Shown here: piece by piece, positions 24,958-34,042 of the stretch
Layout of the letters: each line of letters begins with the position of its first letter
Numbering within the stretch: position 1 is the first letter of the stretch
Assembly (NCBI GenBank): GCA_028281025.1
Contig: JANQKR010000013.1
Location: forward strand, 738,294 to 802,293
Reading direction: 5' to 3'
From: Croceivirga sp.
GTDB lineage: Bacteria; Bacteroidota; Bacteroidia; Flavobacteriales; Flavobacteriaceae
DNA length: 64,000 nt
The notes under the pieces: model-generated
What the model was told of the DNA's origin: nothing
The model's input: the letters and a program-made list of their open reading frames with translations, nothing else
Database searches by the model: none
Program-made: the position numbers and the translations under genes

Positions 24958-25078
24958 TGGCAATGAGATTCATTCGAGATGAAACCATAATTCCCGTAAG
25001 TTGAAACAAAACTCCTGAACACCGGACCCTATCCAAAATTTTACGCAGCAAAATCCCCAAGCCTGACCAAGCAGCAAA

Positions 25079-25098
25079 GCGCAACCCTTTGGTTGCGC
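25079..25098. terminator. Hairpin between convergent genes
   Basis: GCGCAACC and GGTTGCGC form a perfect 8-base stem around CTTT in the 206-base gap between the reductase and phosphodiesterase genes, which converge here. The T-runs on either side are weak, so bidirectional termination is likely but not proven. Confidence 0.45.
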
Positions 25099-25163
25099 CC
25101 TTCTGCTAACTAAATAAACGTAAACTGCATTATGAAAACGAACTACGTATTCTTATATATCAT

Positions 25164-26099
25164 TTAAGGGTTTCGAAGCCCTTTTTGTTTCAAGTAGATC
25201 AATAATTCCTCCGGGCGGTCCGTCATAATGCCGTTGGCCCCATGTTCCACCAACCAGCCCCAAGAGGCATCCGGGCCTTCCAATAGGCTCATTTCATCCG
25301 TATGCCCGGCCACCAAAGCATCCCACAATGCAATGTTCAGGACAAAAATCCCTTCTTCCCTTAGTTTTGAAATCTGGTTGAAATTTTCCGAATCCTGTGA
25401 GTCAAAAGTTACTTCATAAGCCAAAGGGGAGAGGTCCGCATTGTAGTCCTCCACAAATTGTGCTGGATTTTTGGTGTTGTCTATTAAAATGGGCATGTAG
25501 ATTATGGAATCCATAAGGGCCCCGTACTTTTTGCGCATCGCCTGCACGGTTTCCCTACCCTTAAAAATGGCTTGTTTTACGGTTCCCGTTTTTTTGAGAA
25601 TCTCATAGGCTTCCCGCACGGTTTCCCCCTCTACCTTGTCCAGATTTACCATGATCCTATCTTTGGTCAACTGCATTATTTCTTCCAAAGTAGGGACCGG
25701 GATTCTGGAACCCCGCACCCCACAGGCATTTTTAAGACGAAATGCCCTGATTTCCTCCAAGGTGAGTTCACGCACCTTTCCTTTTCCATTGGTGGTCCGA
25801 TCAAGGTTTTTATCGTGCATGGCCACTAAATGTCCGTCTTTGGTCAATCGCACATCGATTTCGACGATGTCTACCCCTAAATCAATACATCTTTGAATTG
25901 CCGGAAGGCTGTTTTCCGGGGCATGGCGCCAATCCCCCCGATGCGAGACGGCCAAAATGTAATCCCCTGAAGGATTTTTGAGCTGCTCCAAGATTATGGC
26001 CGCCCTATTTTCCTTTGGATTTACATCAGCTTGCCCATAAAGTACCGATCCCATGACCAAAACAGTAAGTAAAAGGGTGTGTTTTAGATACTTTTTCAT
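25164..26099 (-). CDS. Secreted glycerophosphodiester phosphodiesterase 2
   Basis: 311 residues with a signal peptide (MKKYLKHTLLLTVLVMGSVLYGQ). The GDPD catalytic set is complete: SHRGDWRHAPENSLPA with the catalytic His, Arg and Glu, DIVEIDVRLTKDG with the metal ligands, and MHDKNLDRTTNGKG with the second His. It would split glycerophosphodiesters into glycerol 3-phosphate and an alcohol in the periplasm. It lies 21 bases downstream of a close paralogue and ends the ECF-FecR-SusCD operon, which points to these compounds as the imported substrate. The two copies differ enough to suggest different specificities. Confidence 0.9.
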   Translation of the reverse strand: MKKYLKHTLLLTVLVMGSVLYGQADVNPKENRAAIILEQLKNPSGDYILAVSHRGDWRHAPENSLPAIQRCIDLGVDIVEIDVRLTKDGHLVAMHDKNLDRTTNGKGKVRELTLEEIRAFRLKNACGVRGSRIPVPTLEEIMQLTKDRIMVNLDKVEGETVREAYEILKKTGTVKQAIFKGRETVQAMRKKYGALMDSIIYMPILIDNTKNPAQFVEDYNADLSPLAYEVTFDSQDSENFNQISKLREEGIFVLNIALWDALVAGHTDEMSLLEGPDASWGWLVEHGANGIMTDRPEELLIYLKQKGLRNP

Positions 26100-26120
26100 T
26101 TTTAGGTGTTTTTGTTGTAC

Positions 26121-27077
26121 TTACTTGTGTCTGTTTTTGTTCCTTAAATACGTCAAAAGCAGTTTTGGCCGATCGGTCTGTATCATATCGATATGGTTGT
26201 CCAGGAACCAATCGTACACCGTGAGATCCATGGCCGCTTTTTCATCGTCATGCCCCCCATTGTGCCTGGGCCACAATGCGTTTACCCAAACGGAGGAACC
26301 CCTCGCGCGGATATCATCGAAGTATTCGATCATCTTTAGGGTATCCTGGGGTACGGTAAATTCAAAGGCCACAGGTTGTAAACTATCGAGATAGGTATCA
26401 ACGATATCCTTCGCATGGGGCTCGTGAAGCCTTACGATGGGCATAAAAAAGACCTTGTCCAAATAGGGGCCAAATTCTTCTTTGACCCGATTGTAGGGAA
26501 TGGCCCCTTTGATCACAACTTGTTCCTGTGTTCCCGTTTCTTCGATCACGTTAAAACATTTGTCAAAAATGGGATAGCTTTTATCCAGATTGACCAAAAT
26601 GTTGCCCTTGCACAGTTGTAAAGCTTCTTTTAAAGTTGGGATTTGATGTGGGGTCTCATGTCCAATTCCATCACGTAAATACAGGGTCTGCAGGTAGGCC
26701 CATGTGTGATCGGCCACCTTTCCGGTTCCCGTGGTGGTCCTATCCACGGTTTCATCGTGCATTAAGATCAATTGTCCGTCTTTGGTCTCCCTAATATCAA
26801 TTTCCACCATATCAACGCCCATTGTAATACAGTTTTCAATGGCCTGTAATGAGTTTTCCGGCGCATTGCGCCAATCCCCTCGGTGGGCGACCACCATCAC
26901 CTCCTTGTTCCGCGAGTCCTTAAGATTGGTTATCAGATCGGCAATGGAAGTGGATTCCCCGGCACTTTCCCCAACAAAAGGTGCCTCCCCCGTTTGGTCA
27001 AGGGTACCGACCTCTTGCCTACAGGCCCCCAAAGTTCCCATAAACAGCAAAAGGCCAACGTAATTAAATAGTCTCAT
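26121..27077 (-). CDS. Glycerophosphodiester phosphodiesterase 1, lipoprotein
   Basis: 318 residues, lipoprotein signal MRLFNYVGLLLFMGTLGAC (Cys 19). Catalytic motifs match the GDPD family: AHRGDWRNAPENSLQA, DMVEIDIRETKDG, LMHDETVDRTTTGTG, then NILVNLDKSYP. It is a diverged tandem paralogue of the next gene. Lipid anchoring suggests it works at the membrane or the cell surface, before or during uptake through the SusCD pair encoded just upstream (49-base gap). The exact diester is unknown; glycerophosphocholine, glycerophosphoethanolamine or glycerophosphoinositol are typical. Confidence 0.9.
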   Translation of the reverse strand: MRLFNYVGLLLFMGTLGACRQEVGTLDQTGEAPFVGESAGESTSIADLITNLKDSRNKEVMVVAHRGDWRNAPENSLQAIENCITMGVDMVEIDIRETKDGQLILMHDETVDRTTTGTGKVADHTWAYLQTLYLRDGIGHETPHQIPTLKEALQLCKGNILVNLDKSYPIFDKCFNVIEETGTQEQVVIKGAIPYNRVKEEFGPYLDKVFFMPIVRLHEPHAKDIVDTYLDSLQPVAFEFTVPQDTLKMIEYFDDIRARGSSVWVNALWPRHNGGHDDEKAAMDLTVYDWFLDNHIDMIQTDRPKLLLTYLRNKNRHK

Positions 27078-27126
27078 GATAGTTATGGCTATAAAGGGAG
27101 GCTAAAAAGCCCCCCTTATTTAATTG

Positions 27127-28554
27127 TCAATACCCTGGATTTTGCGTGATTACCCCTGGATCCGTATCGAGTTGACTTTGCGGGATGGGCAATACCAAGT
27201 TGTTGTCCGTGATTCGTGTGGTGGCTCCCGTACTTTCAAAAAAAGCGTTCATGACCTCAACTGCATTGCCGTATCGTTTTAAATCGAACCAACGGTGCCC
27301 TTCACCAAACAGCTCAAAACGACGCTCCAAACGAATGGCATCCCGAACATCGGCCTGGGAGGAAGCTGTTGTTCCAGCCAATCCGGCCCGGGTACGAATC
27401 CGGTTCAGTTGTGTGATGGCTTCGGCGGTCTGGCCATTTTCGTTCAACATCTCTGCATATCTTAACACCACATCGGAAAAACGAATGATAAGATGATCAC
27501 TGCCCCCATCATCCACTCCGGTAGCGGAAACTTCATACTTTGTGGTAAAATAGAAGGGATTGGCATCTGGGTCTACGGCCACATAATCAATGAGCCGGGT
27601 ATCTCCCGTTTCATGGGAGTCAATAAATGCCTGTGTGGGCAAATTATGCCCTTTGGCATTTGCCGTTGTCCCGGAAGGTCTAAATTGCGATGCTGCAGGG
27701 CTTCCCTCAAAGCTTCCATCCACATTAAAACCACTTGCGAATTGAACTTCAAAAAGGATTTCGACATTTCCCTCATTGGCGACCCCAAATATTTCTGCGG
27801 TTGTGGGCATGAGGTCATATATCCCCGAGTTCACTACAGCTTCCAAATTGGATAGGGCCCCTGCAAAATCGCCTTGGGTCATTTGGACATTGGCCAGTAA
27901 GGCACGGGCAGCACCTTGGGCGGGCCTTGCCGGGGATTTTTCCAGTGGGAGATCTTGAATGGCATCCAAAAGGTCCGCTTCAATTTGGGCATAGACCTGA
28001 TCGGAAGGGGTACGGCCCTGTCCAAAGAAATCAAAAGGGCTTTCCGTTTCTTCAACCACCAAAGGAACGTCCCCATACAAACGCACTAGATTGAAATACA
28101 GCAGTGCCCGCACAAATTTCATTTCCCCAATTCTATTGGTCTTTAGGGCCTGGTCTTCAAATTCAATATCCGTAATCCGGTTCAGGACCACGTTTACACG
28201 TTGAATGCCTTGATAGGATTCCCTCCAAATGTCACCGACCAAATCATTGCCGGGATTGGTGGAAAAGTCATCCAACTGACCGAAACGGCCACCATCATTG
28301 GCGGCAATTTCCTCAAAGGAGTCCTCCCCGGAAATCTCGCCAACTCCAATGAGGTCAAGACCATACAGTCCTCTTTCCTGTAGCTGCCCGTAGGCACCTG
28401 CAATGGCACTTTCAATCTCTGCCTCATTGGAAAAGAAGCTATTGGCCGATTTTTCCGTTATGGGAAGAATATCCAATTCGTCTTCACAGGAGGTCAAACC
28501 CAGGGAGACCATGATCATTAAAAATAGGTAACTATAAAATTTCATTTTATCCAT
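27127..28554 (-). CDS. SusD/RagB-family surface lipoprotein 1
   Basis: 475 residues, lipobox LTSC followed by acidic residues (CEDELD), the Bacteroidota surface-export pattern. RagB/SusD features: NSFFSNEAEIESAIAGAYGQL, NRIGEMKFVRALLYFNLVRLYGDVPLV with its TPR-like helices, ANVQMTQGDFAGALSNLEAVV, and the C-terminal RFELFGEGHRWFDLKRYG with final LPIPQSQLDTDPGVITQNPGY in pattern. It caps the SusC channel encoded 8 bases upstream and binds substrate outside the cell. An alternative ATG three codons in (28545) gives a more typical signal peptide. Confidence 0.92.
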   Translation of the reverse strand: MDKMKFYSYLFLMIMVSLGLTSCEDELDILPITEKSANSFFSNEAEIESAIAGAYGQLQERGLYGLDLIGVGEISGEDSFEEIAANDGGRFGQLDDFSTNPGNDLVGDIWRESYQGIQRVNVVLNRITDIEFEDQALKTNRIGEMKFVRALLYFNLVRLYGDVPLVVEETESPFDFFGQGRTPSDQVYAQIEADLLDAIQDLPLEKSPARPAQGAARALLANVQMTQGDFAGALSNLEAVVNSGIYDLMPTTAEIFGVANEGNVEILFEVQFASGFNVDGSFEGSPAASQFRPSGTTANAKGHNLPTQAFIDSHETGDTRLIDYVAVDPDANPFYFTTKYEVSATGVDDGGSDHLIIRFSDVVLRYAEMLNENGQTAEAITQLNRIRTRAGLAGTTASSQADVRDAIRLERRFELFGEGHRWFDLKRYGNAVEVMNAFFESTGATTRITDNNLVLPIPQSQLDTDPGVITQNPGY

Positions 28555-28562
28555 TTTTTGAT

Positions 28563-31500
28563 TTAAAATTTCACGTTTAGTCCAAGGGCCATAAATCGGG
28601 TCAAAGGACTGGTTGAATTGATGAACCCCCTGGTCAGGGTTTGCGCTTCGTTACTTGTGGCGGTAATACCATCGGAATTATAGCCTCTAAAGTCCGTTAT
28701 ATTAAAAATGTTGTTTCCAGTGACATACAGTCTAAGGGAATCGATGCCCAAATACTCCGTAATCGAAGGTTGGAAACTATAACCAATTTGAATGCTGCGC
28801 AGCCTAAAATAATCCGCGTCGTAGACGGAGAGGCTGGATGCCCTGGTAAGCCTACCTGCCGAGGAGAAACTGGAGAAATCCGGTCTTCTAAAAAAACCAT
28901 CAGGGTTTCTATCACTAAAATAATTGTCAACATAATACTGGGTAGGGACAAAGAAACCCTCTCCACTTTCCGCATCGTAGAGCATGTTATCGGTAACCTT
29001 TCTACCCTCAATACCCGTAAACTGGGCATTAAGGTCAAAACCCTTATAATTTAGGCTGATTCCAAAACCATAGGTGAATTCCGGATTGTATTGCCCTAAT
29101 GTGGTTCTATCATCAGGGGTAATCTGGCCGTCCCCGTTTACATCCCTAACCACATAATCACCTACCTCGGTCCCTGCCAAAGGGGTAACGGTCTCGGCAT
29201 CCAATTGGGCCTGCGATCGATATACCCCAATGATATCGTACGCATAGAATTCGGCAATACTTTGACCGACCTTGGTCAAAAAGCCCATGCCCCCTCTGGT
29301 CTCGATAAACTGGTCCTGGTCACCGTAGAGGGCCAACACTTCATTTTCATTGGTGGTAAGGTTGGCATTAAATCCAATACGCAATTCCCCGACCTGAAAG
29401 TTGTTTCCCCGGATTTCAAATTCAAAGCCTCGGTTCTCCAACTCCCCAATGTTTTGCAAAGAGTTCTCAAAACCCGACTGTTGGGGTACGGGAACCTCCA
29501 ATAAAAGGTCTTCCGTTTTGGAATTGTAATACTCTGCGGTCAAAAACAGCTTATTGTTCAGGAATCCGAAATCAACCCCTAAGTTCAATGCCGTATTGGT
29601 TTCCCAGGACAAATCGGGATTGGGGGAGGTTCTTATAAACGATCCCGGAGTCAATTGGTTGTCAATGACATAGTTGTCCGGCTCAACCAATGCAATAGAG
29701 GCAAAATCCCCAATTTGATTGTTACCGGTCTGTCCCCAGCTTGCCCTTAATTTGGCAAAGCTGACCATGCCATCCTCTGGAAAGAAGGTTTCATTGCTCA
29801 ATACCCAACCCGCAGATAGGGAGGCAAAATTACCAAACTTGGTATTGGCCCCAAATCTTGAGGAACCGTCCCTTCTAAACGAACCGGATAGGGAGTACCT
29901 GCCATCAAAATCGTATTGCAATCTGCTGAAATACGATGTTAAGGCCCATTTGCTTCGTTCCGGGATGGAGGATGGGTTTGTGGCCCCGGCAATATTACGG
30001 AGGTTGTCATCCGCAAAATTGTTACTCTCCAGTCGAGTTTCAAAAGAACTCTCTTGTTGGTAACTAAAACCCAATAAGGCATCAAACGTATGTTTACCAA
30101 AGGTTTTATTGTAGGTCAATAGGTTTTCCGTGATATAGTTTTCCCTCCTGTCATTGTTCTCAAAGGCCACGGCCAGATTATTGGCCACGGGGGTCCGATA
30201 ATTTCCAATGTCCGAAGGGGCAAAAAATTCACTGAAGATGGTGTTGTAATCCCCACCAAAAGAGGTCTTGAATCGTAACCCCTTATAGAGGTCAATTTCC
30301 AGGTAGGTATTTCCAAAAACCCTAAGGCGGCGCTCAAAAAAGTCGGTCAATTCCGCTTTTGCCACAACATTTTCGGAAATGGGACCATCCCAATTGTCAT
30401 TATTATCATCAATTTGATTGGCAATGGCAAAAGAACCGTCTGGGTTAAAGATAGGATAATAGGGATGCATCAATACGATGGCATAGGCGGGATCCGGTTG
30501 TCTGTTTCGACCCGCATCATGGGACGACCAACCTCTTTCCCCGGTTGGGTTTGAGTTCACCAAGGAGATATTGGACGTAATACCAAAACGCACACGGTCG
30601 CTTATTTGTGAGTTCAATTGAAAATTGGTGGTGTACCGCTTATAATCGGAACTGATGATGATATTTTCCTGATCCAAATACCCGAAGGATACCGAGTAAT
30701 CCGTTTTTTCCGTTCCACCGCTTAAATTCACAAAGTGGTTTTGCTGGCGTGCCGTTCGGAATACCGCATCGGTCCAATTGGTATTGGTCAGTCCCGGTTG
30801 TCCATCCAAATACCCCTGTAAAAAGGGTTGTACCCTACTGCGCTTACCTCCACCATTGGCATCCCTGGTGGCATTGTCATCATCGACACTTCTTCCCGGT
30901 CCGCCGGACACATAACCAAAATTACGTGCATCAAAATCGAAAAGTGCGGTATCATAGGCATCTGCCAGTTGAAAATTATCAATACGGTCCTGAAATCCGT
31001 AATAGGTGTCATAGGTCACCTTTAAATCCCCTTGCTTTCCCTTTTTTGTGGTTATCAGGATAACCCCGTTGGATGCCCGTGATCCGTAAATCGCGGCGGA
31101 GGCCGCATCTTTAAGGATATTAATGGATGCAATATCCTGGTTATTGATGGAACTGAAGGAAGAACCTTCGGAAAGCGGGTTGCCATCAACAACGATCAAG
31201 GGATTGGTCCCTGCGGTCAAGGTATTCAATCCACGAATCTGGATCACGGAATTCTCGCCTGGGTTTTTTCCATTCCCAATGATTTGGACCCCCGAAACAT
31301 TACCTGCCAAGGCCTGTTCAAAATTTGCGGAGGAAAAGGTGTTCAACTTTTCCGTTTCCACTTTTGAAACGGCACCGTTGAATTTTTCTTTGGTCCCGGT
31401 GCCATATCCATAGACAATAACTTCCTGAAGTTGATCTACATTTTCGTTTAAGGTTACCCTGAGTTCACTTTGATCGGTAATGGAAACCTCGGTCGTGGTA

Positions 31501-32006
31501 AATCCCAGATAGGAGAACACCAAAATATCACCGGAGGAAACCTCAATGGTGAAATTACCGTCAAAATCGGTGACCACTCCGGTTTGACTGCCCTTTACAA
31601 GAACATTCACCCCTGGAATGGGAGTTCCCACATCATCAACTACGGTTCCCCTTAGGCTTCGTTTTTGCAAAGATTTCCGAACGGAAATGTTATCACCGGA
31701 AATTTTGTAGACAAGACCTGCCTTATTGCTGATATCATCCAGGATGGTCTTTACGGTTTCATTCTGATAGGACAGTGAAAATTTTCGTTCATCGTTCAGG
31801 ATGTCCTCGGAATACCGAAACAAGTATGAGGTCTTATTTTCAATCTGTTTGAATATCCCGTCTATGGTTTGACCTTCCGCTTCCAGACTTATTTTAACGT
31901 TTTCAATATGGGAAGCCTGGGCGCACAGGGAGATGCTAAAAAGTAGCATCGTTATACAGAACTTATAAATGGCCAGTTGTTGCTTGCCATAATAGGTGGT
32001 TTTCAT
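28563..32006 (-). CDS. SusC-like TonB-dependent transporter with STN domain
   Basis: 1147 residues. After the signal peptide (ending CAQA) comes an STN domain (about 38-110, VKISLEAEGQTIDGIFKQIE). A carboxypeptidase-D-like repeat follows (LRGTVVDDVGTPIPGVNVLVKG), then the SusC plug (EVIVYGYGTGTKEKFNGAVS, ASAAIYGSRASNGVILITTKKGK) and a 22-strand barrel ending MALGLNVKF. The STN domain is the part that contacts FecR, so binding of substrate outside can be signalled to the sigma factor encoded upstream. Import needs TonB-ExbBD, not in this window. It is the first SusC of two in the window and the only one with an STN domain. Confidence 0.95.
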   Translation of the reverse strand: MKTTYYGKQQLAIYKFCITMLLFSISLCAQASHIENVKISLEAEGQTIDGIFKQIENKTSYLFRYSEDILNDERKFSLSYQNETVKTILDDISNKAGLVYKISGDNISVRKSLQKRSLRGTVVDDVGTPIPGVNVLVKGSQTGVVTDFDGNFTIEVSSGDILVFSYLGFTTTEVSITDQSELRVTLNENVDQLQEVIVYGYGTGTKEKFNGAVSKVETEKLNTFSSANFEQALAGNVSGVQIIGNGKNPGENSVIQIRGLNTLTAGTNPLIVVDGNPLSEGSSFSSINNQDIASINILKDAASAAIYGSRASNGVILITTKKGKQGDLKVTYDTYYGFQDRIDNFQLADAYDTALFDFDARNFGYVSGGPGRSVDDDNATRDANGGGKRSRVQPFLQGYLDGQPGLTNTNWTDAVFRTARQQNHFVNLSGGTEKTDYSVSFGYLDQENIIISSDYKRYTTNFQLNSQISDRVRFGITSNISLVNSNPTGERGWSSHDAGRNRQPDPAYAIVLMHPYYPIFNPDGSFAIANQIDDNNDNWDGPISENVVAKAELTDFFERRLRVFGNTYLEIDLYKGLRFKTSFGGDYNTIFSEFFAPSDIGNYRTPVANNLAVAFENNDRRENYITENLLTYNKTFGKHTFDALLGFSYQQESSFETRLESNNFADDNLRNIAGATNPSSIPERSKWALTSYFSRLQYDFDGRYSLSGSFRRDGSSRFGANTKFGNFASLSAGWVLSNETFFPEDGMVSFAKLRASWGQTGNNQIGDFASIALVEPDNYVIDNQLTPGSFIRTSPNPDLSWETNTALNLGVDFGFLNNKLFLTAEYYNSKTEDLLLEVPVPQQSGFENSLQNIGELENRGFEFEIRGNNFQVGELRIGFNANLTTNENEVLALYGDQDQFIETRGGMGFLTKVGQSIAEFYAYDIIGVYRSQAQLDAETVTPLAGTEVGDYVVRDVNGDGQITPDDRTTLGQYNPEFTYGFGISLNYKGFDLNAQFTGIEGRKVTDNMLYDAESGEGFFVPTQYYVDNYFSDRNPDGFFRRPDFSSFSSAGRLTRASSLSVYDADYFRLRSIQIGYSFQPSITEYLGIDSLRLYVTGNNIFNITDFRGYNSDGITATSNEAQTLTRGFINSTSPLTRFMALGLNVKF

Positions 32007-32102
32007 ATGTTTGTAATTAGAGAGATTTAATCGCTTAAGTAAATTTCTTTGTTCTGGGTTGGGACCATTGCACTTGGTCCCGACCCTTCTTTTTTGGTTG
32101 GG

Positions 32103-33077
32103 CTATTCTATTTTTTCATAGGGATTGGGTTTTAGTGTTATCTCGTTGGTTTTTTCGTTTTTACTGTAGTCAAAGTTTGTCATAAAGGCCAGGTCGCTCA
32201 GCACGGTATCCAGGGGTTCATTTTTGTAACGCGCGCGTATCCTACTTTTTAATAAAAGGGTATCGGGACAATTGATCTTGACACCGTATTTGCGCTCCAC
32301 ATTTTTGAGTACCTGCCCCAACTCCATATTTTCAAATTGCAGTACGTTATTGCGCCAGGCGATGCCCATCCCCGAATCCGTTTTTACTTTTTGAAGGGTA
32401 CCCGATTTCGGATCCAATAGGGATCGTTCATTTTTGATCAACCGGATTTTGGCATTGGACCGGGGATGTGATACTTCTACCTTTCCAGTTTGTACGGTTA
32501 CGCTGGAAGGTTCATCATCATAGCAGTACACATCAAAAGAGGTCCCCAGCACCTTGACATTGAGTTTCCCGGTTTCGATGATAAAAGGTCTTGAGGGGTC
32601 CCTGACCACATCAAAAAAAGCGTTGCCCACCAGTTGCAATCTTCTGGATTCGGGCGAAAAATCCTTTGGATATGAAATTGAGGAGCCATGGTTTATCCAT
32701 ACCTTGGAACCGTCTGGCAATACCACCTGCTCTATCGTTTTTCCGGAGGCCACTTCAATTGTAATGATTGCGTCCCTGTTCCTTAGATAAAGAAAAAGCG
32801 ACAACCCAATTAAAACCAGTACACTTGCCGCAATTCGATACCCATGGAATGCCCTTTTTCGTTTTTTGGTCAACCCAAGCTCTTCCAACAGCCGTTTTTT
32901 GGCGTGTTGTATCTCGTCAGGGTCCGTCTTGAAACCTTTGGAAGCACCCCAGTCAGCAGTAAAAATGTGGTCCAATTCGGCATCCTTGTTGTCAATGGCC
33001 TTGACCAGTTCTTTCTTATCCTTACTAGTGGCCTTGCCACTTTGGTATCTCTTCCAAATTTCCTTTATGGATGCCAT
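32103..33077 (-). CDS. FecR-family anti-sigma factor
   Basis: 324 residues: a short N-terminal cytoplasmic segment (MASIKEIWKRYQSGKATSKD), one membrane helix (GYRIAASVLVLIGLSLFLYL, about residues 80-100), and a periplasmic FecR domain (GKTIEQVVLPDGSKVWINHGSSISYP, VGNAFFDVVRDPSRPFII). A DUF4974-type C-terminus follows (FENMELGQVLKNVERKYGV). It holds or activates the ECF sigma factor encoded 98 bases upstream in response to the STN domain of the SusC encoded next. This is the standard Bacteroidota trans-envelope signalling arrangement. Confidence 0.93.
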   Translation of the reverse strand: MASIKEIWKRYQSGKATSKDKKELVKAIDNKDAELDHIFTADWGASKGFKTDPDEIQHAKKRLLEELGLTKKRKRAFHGYRIAASVLVLIGLSLFLYLRNRDAIITIEVASGKTIEQVVLPDGSKVWINHGSSISYPKDFSPESRRLQLVGNAFFDVVRDPSRPFIIETGKLNVKVLGTSFDVYCYDDEPSSVTVQTGKVEVSHPRSNAKIRLIKNERSLLDPKSGTLQKVKTDSGMGIAWRNNVLQFENMELGQVLKNVERKYGVKINCPDTLLLKSRIRARYKNEPLDTVLSDLAFMTNFDYSKNEKTNEITLKPNPYEKIE

Positions 33078-33175
33078 AGGTAGTTATATCTTGTATTGGG
33101 TATAGCTTTAAAAAGCAGGGAGCACCCTAAAAAAGCGCATTAACAAAACGTTAAGAAAATGTTTTTACAAGGGAA

Positions 33176-33727
33176 TCAGAGGAATGGGAGCAATAGGAGC
33201 CAGGCAAAATCCTTCAAATCCTTTCGCAGGGCGGTTAAGGCCTTATTCATGTAATTTTCAACGGTTTTGGGGGAAATATCCAATTCCAGGGCCACTTCCT
33301 TGGTGGACATTCCCTGCTGGCGTTTTAACGTAAAAACGGCCTTGGGTTGTGGAGGTAGTTTATTTACGGAAGATTGTATCCTTTTTTCGTAGTACCGCAG
33401 ATCGATGAAATCCCCTGGTGTCAGGGACGGATCCTGTATATCGGCATTGGCGGCATCAATTTCGTCACTAAGTTGTTTTCTTAAGGCCTTTAGGGCGTAA
33501 TTTTTGGCAATGGTAAGGACATAGGCATCAAAGGATTTGGTAAGGTCAATGGTCTCCCTTTTGTTCCATACAGTGATAAAAGTCTCTTGAATGACGTCAT
33601 CGGCACCAGCCCCTAAATTTTTTGAACGCAAAAAGGCCTTGATTTTTGGTTGATAAAGCTCGAAGAGCTTACCAAAAGCCCGAACATTTGAGTTTTTCAA
33701 TCCAATTACCAATAGCTTTGTATTCAT
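33176..33727 (-). CDS. ECF sigma factor (FecI type)
   Basis: 183 residues, with region 2 (SDAYVLTIAKNYALKALRK preceded by GADDVIQETFITVWNKR) and region 4 (LPPQPKAVFTLKRQQGMSTKEVALELDISPKTVENYMNKALTALR in pattern). The region 4 sequence is that of Bacteroidota ECF factors paired with FecR. It heads the leftward locus sigma, FecR, SusC, SusD, GDPD, GDPD and should activate the SusC promoter. Its start lies about 140 bases from the CRISPR array. Confidence 0.93.
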   Translation of the reverse strand: MNTKLLVIGLKNSNVRAFGKLFELYQPKIKAFLRSKNLGAGADDVIQETFITVWNKRETIDLTKSFDAYVLTIAKNYALKALRKQLSDEIDAANADIQDPSLTPGDFIDLRYYEKRIQSSVNKLPPQPKAVFTLKRQQGMSTKEVALELDISPKTVENYMNKALTALRKDLKDFAWLLLLPFL

Positions 33728-33870
33728 TGTAAGAAGCGTAGTGCCAAGTAATTATTCGGAATGAAAATTAATAAAAAAGGACATTGGCGCTTCGCCCTCA
33801 AAAAAACATAACTTTTAATTAATCCATTTGCGTGTTATGCGTAACGGAAAGGGTTCTTCGGTGTCAACCG

Positions 33871-34012
33871 AATTTTTAGGGATGATTCACAGGCCAGGGA
33901 CACTGGGGTTCTTGAAGTGGCGGTTCTGAATGGCCTTATTCATATATTTGTTAAAGGTATTCATCGGTCGCTGCGCTCGGTCAGAATCCTAATTTTAGGG
34001 ATGATTCACAGG
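33871..34012 (+). repeat. Degenerate old end of the CRISPR array
   Basis: Two truncated repeats lie here. The first keeps only the last ~23 bases of the repeat (33871-33893). The second keeps its last 32 bases (33981-34012), with its 5' part replaced by unrelated sequence containing CTGCGCTCGGTC. The 34-base and 30-base remnants are followed by normal spacing, but the two are separated by 87 bases rather than 30, so DNA was inserted or a repeat has eroded (a weak repeat-like stretch is at 33923-33967). Degenerate repeats mark the leader-distal end. Confidence 0.75.
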
Positions 34013-34042
34013 CCCTTCGTCGCGTTCAACGCCTATTGGTGT

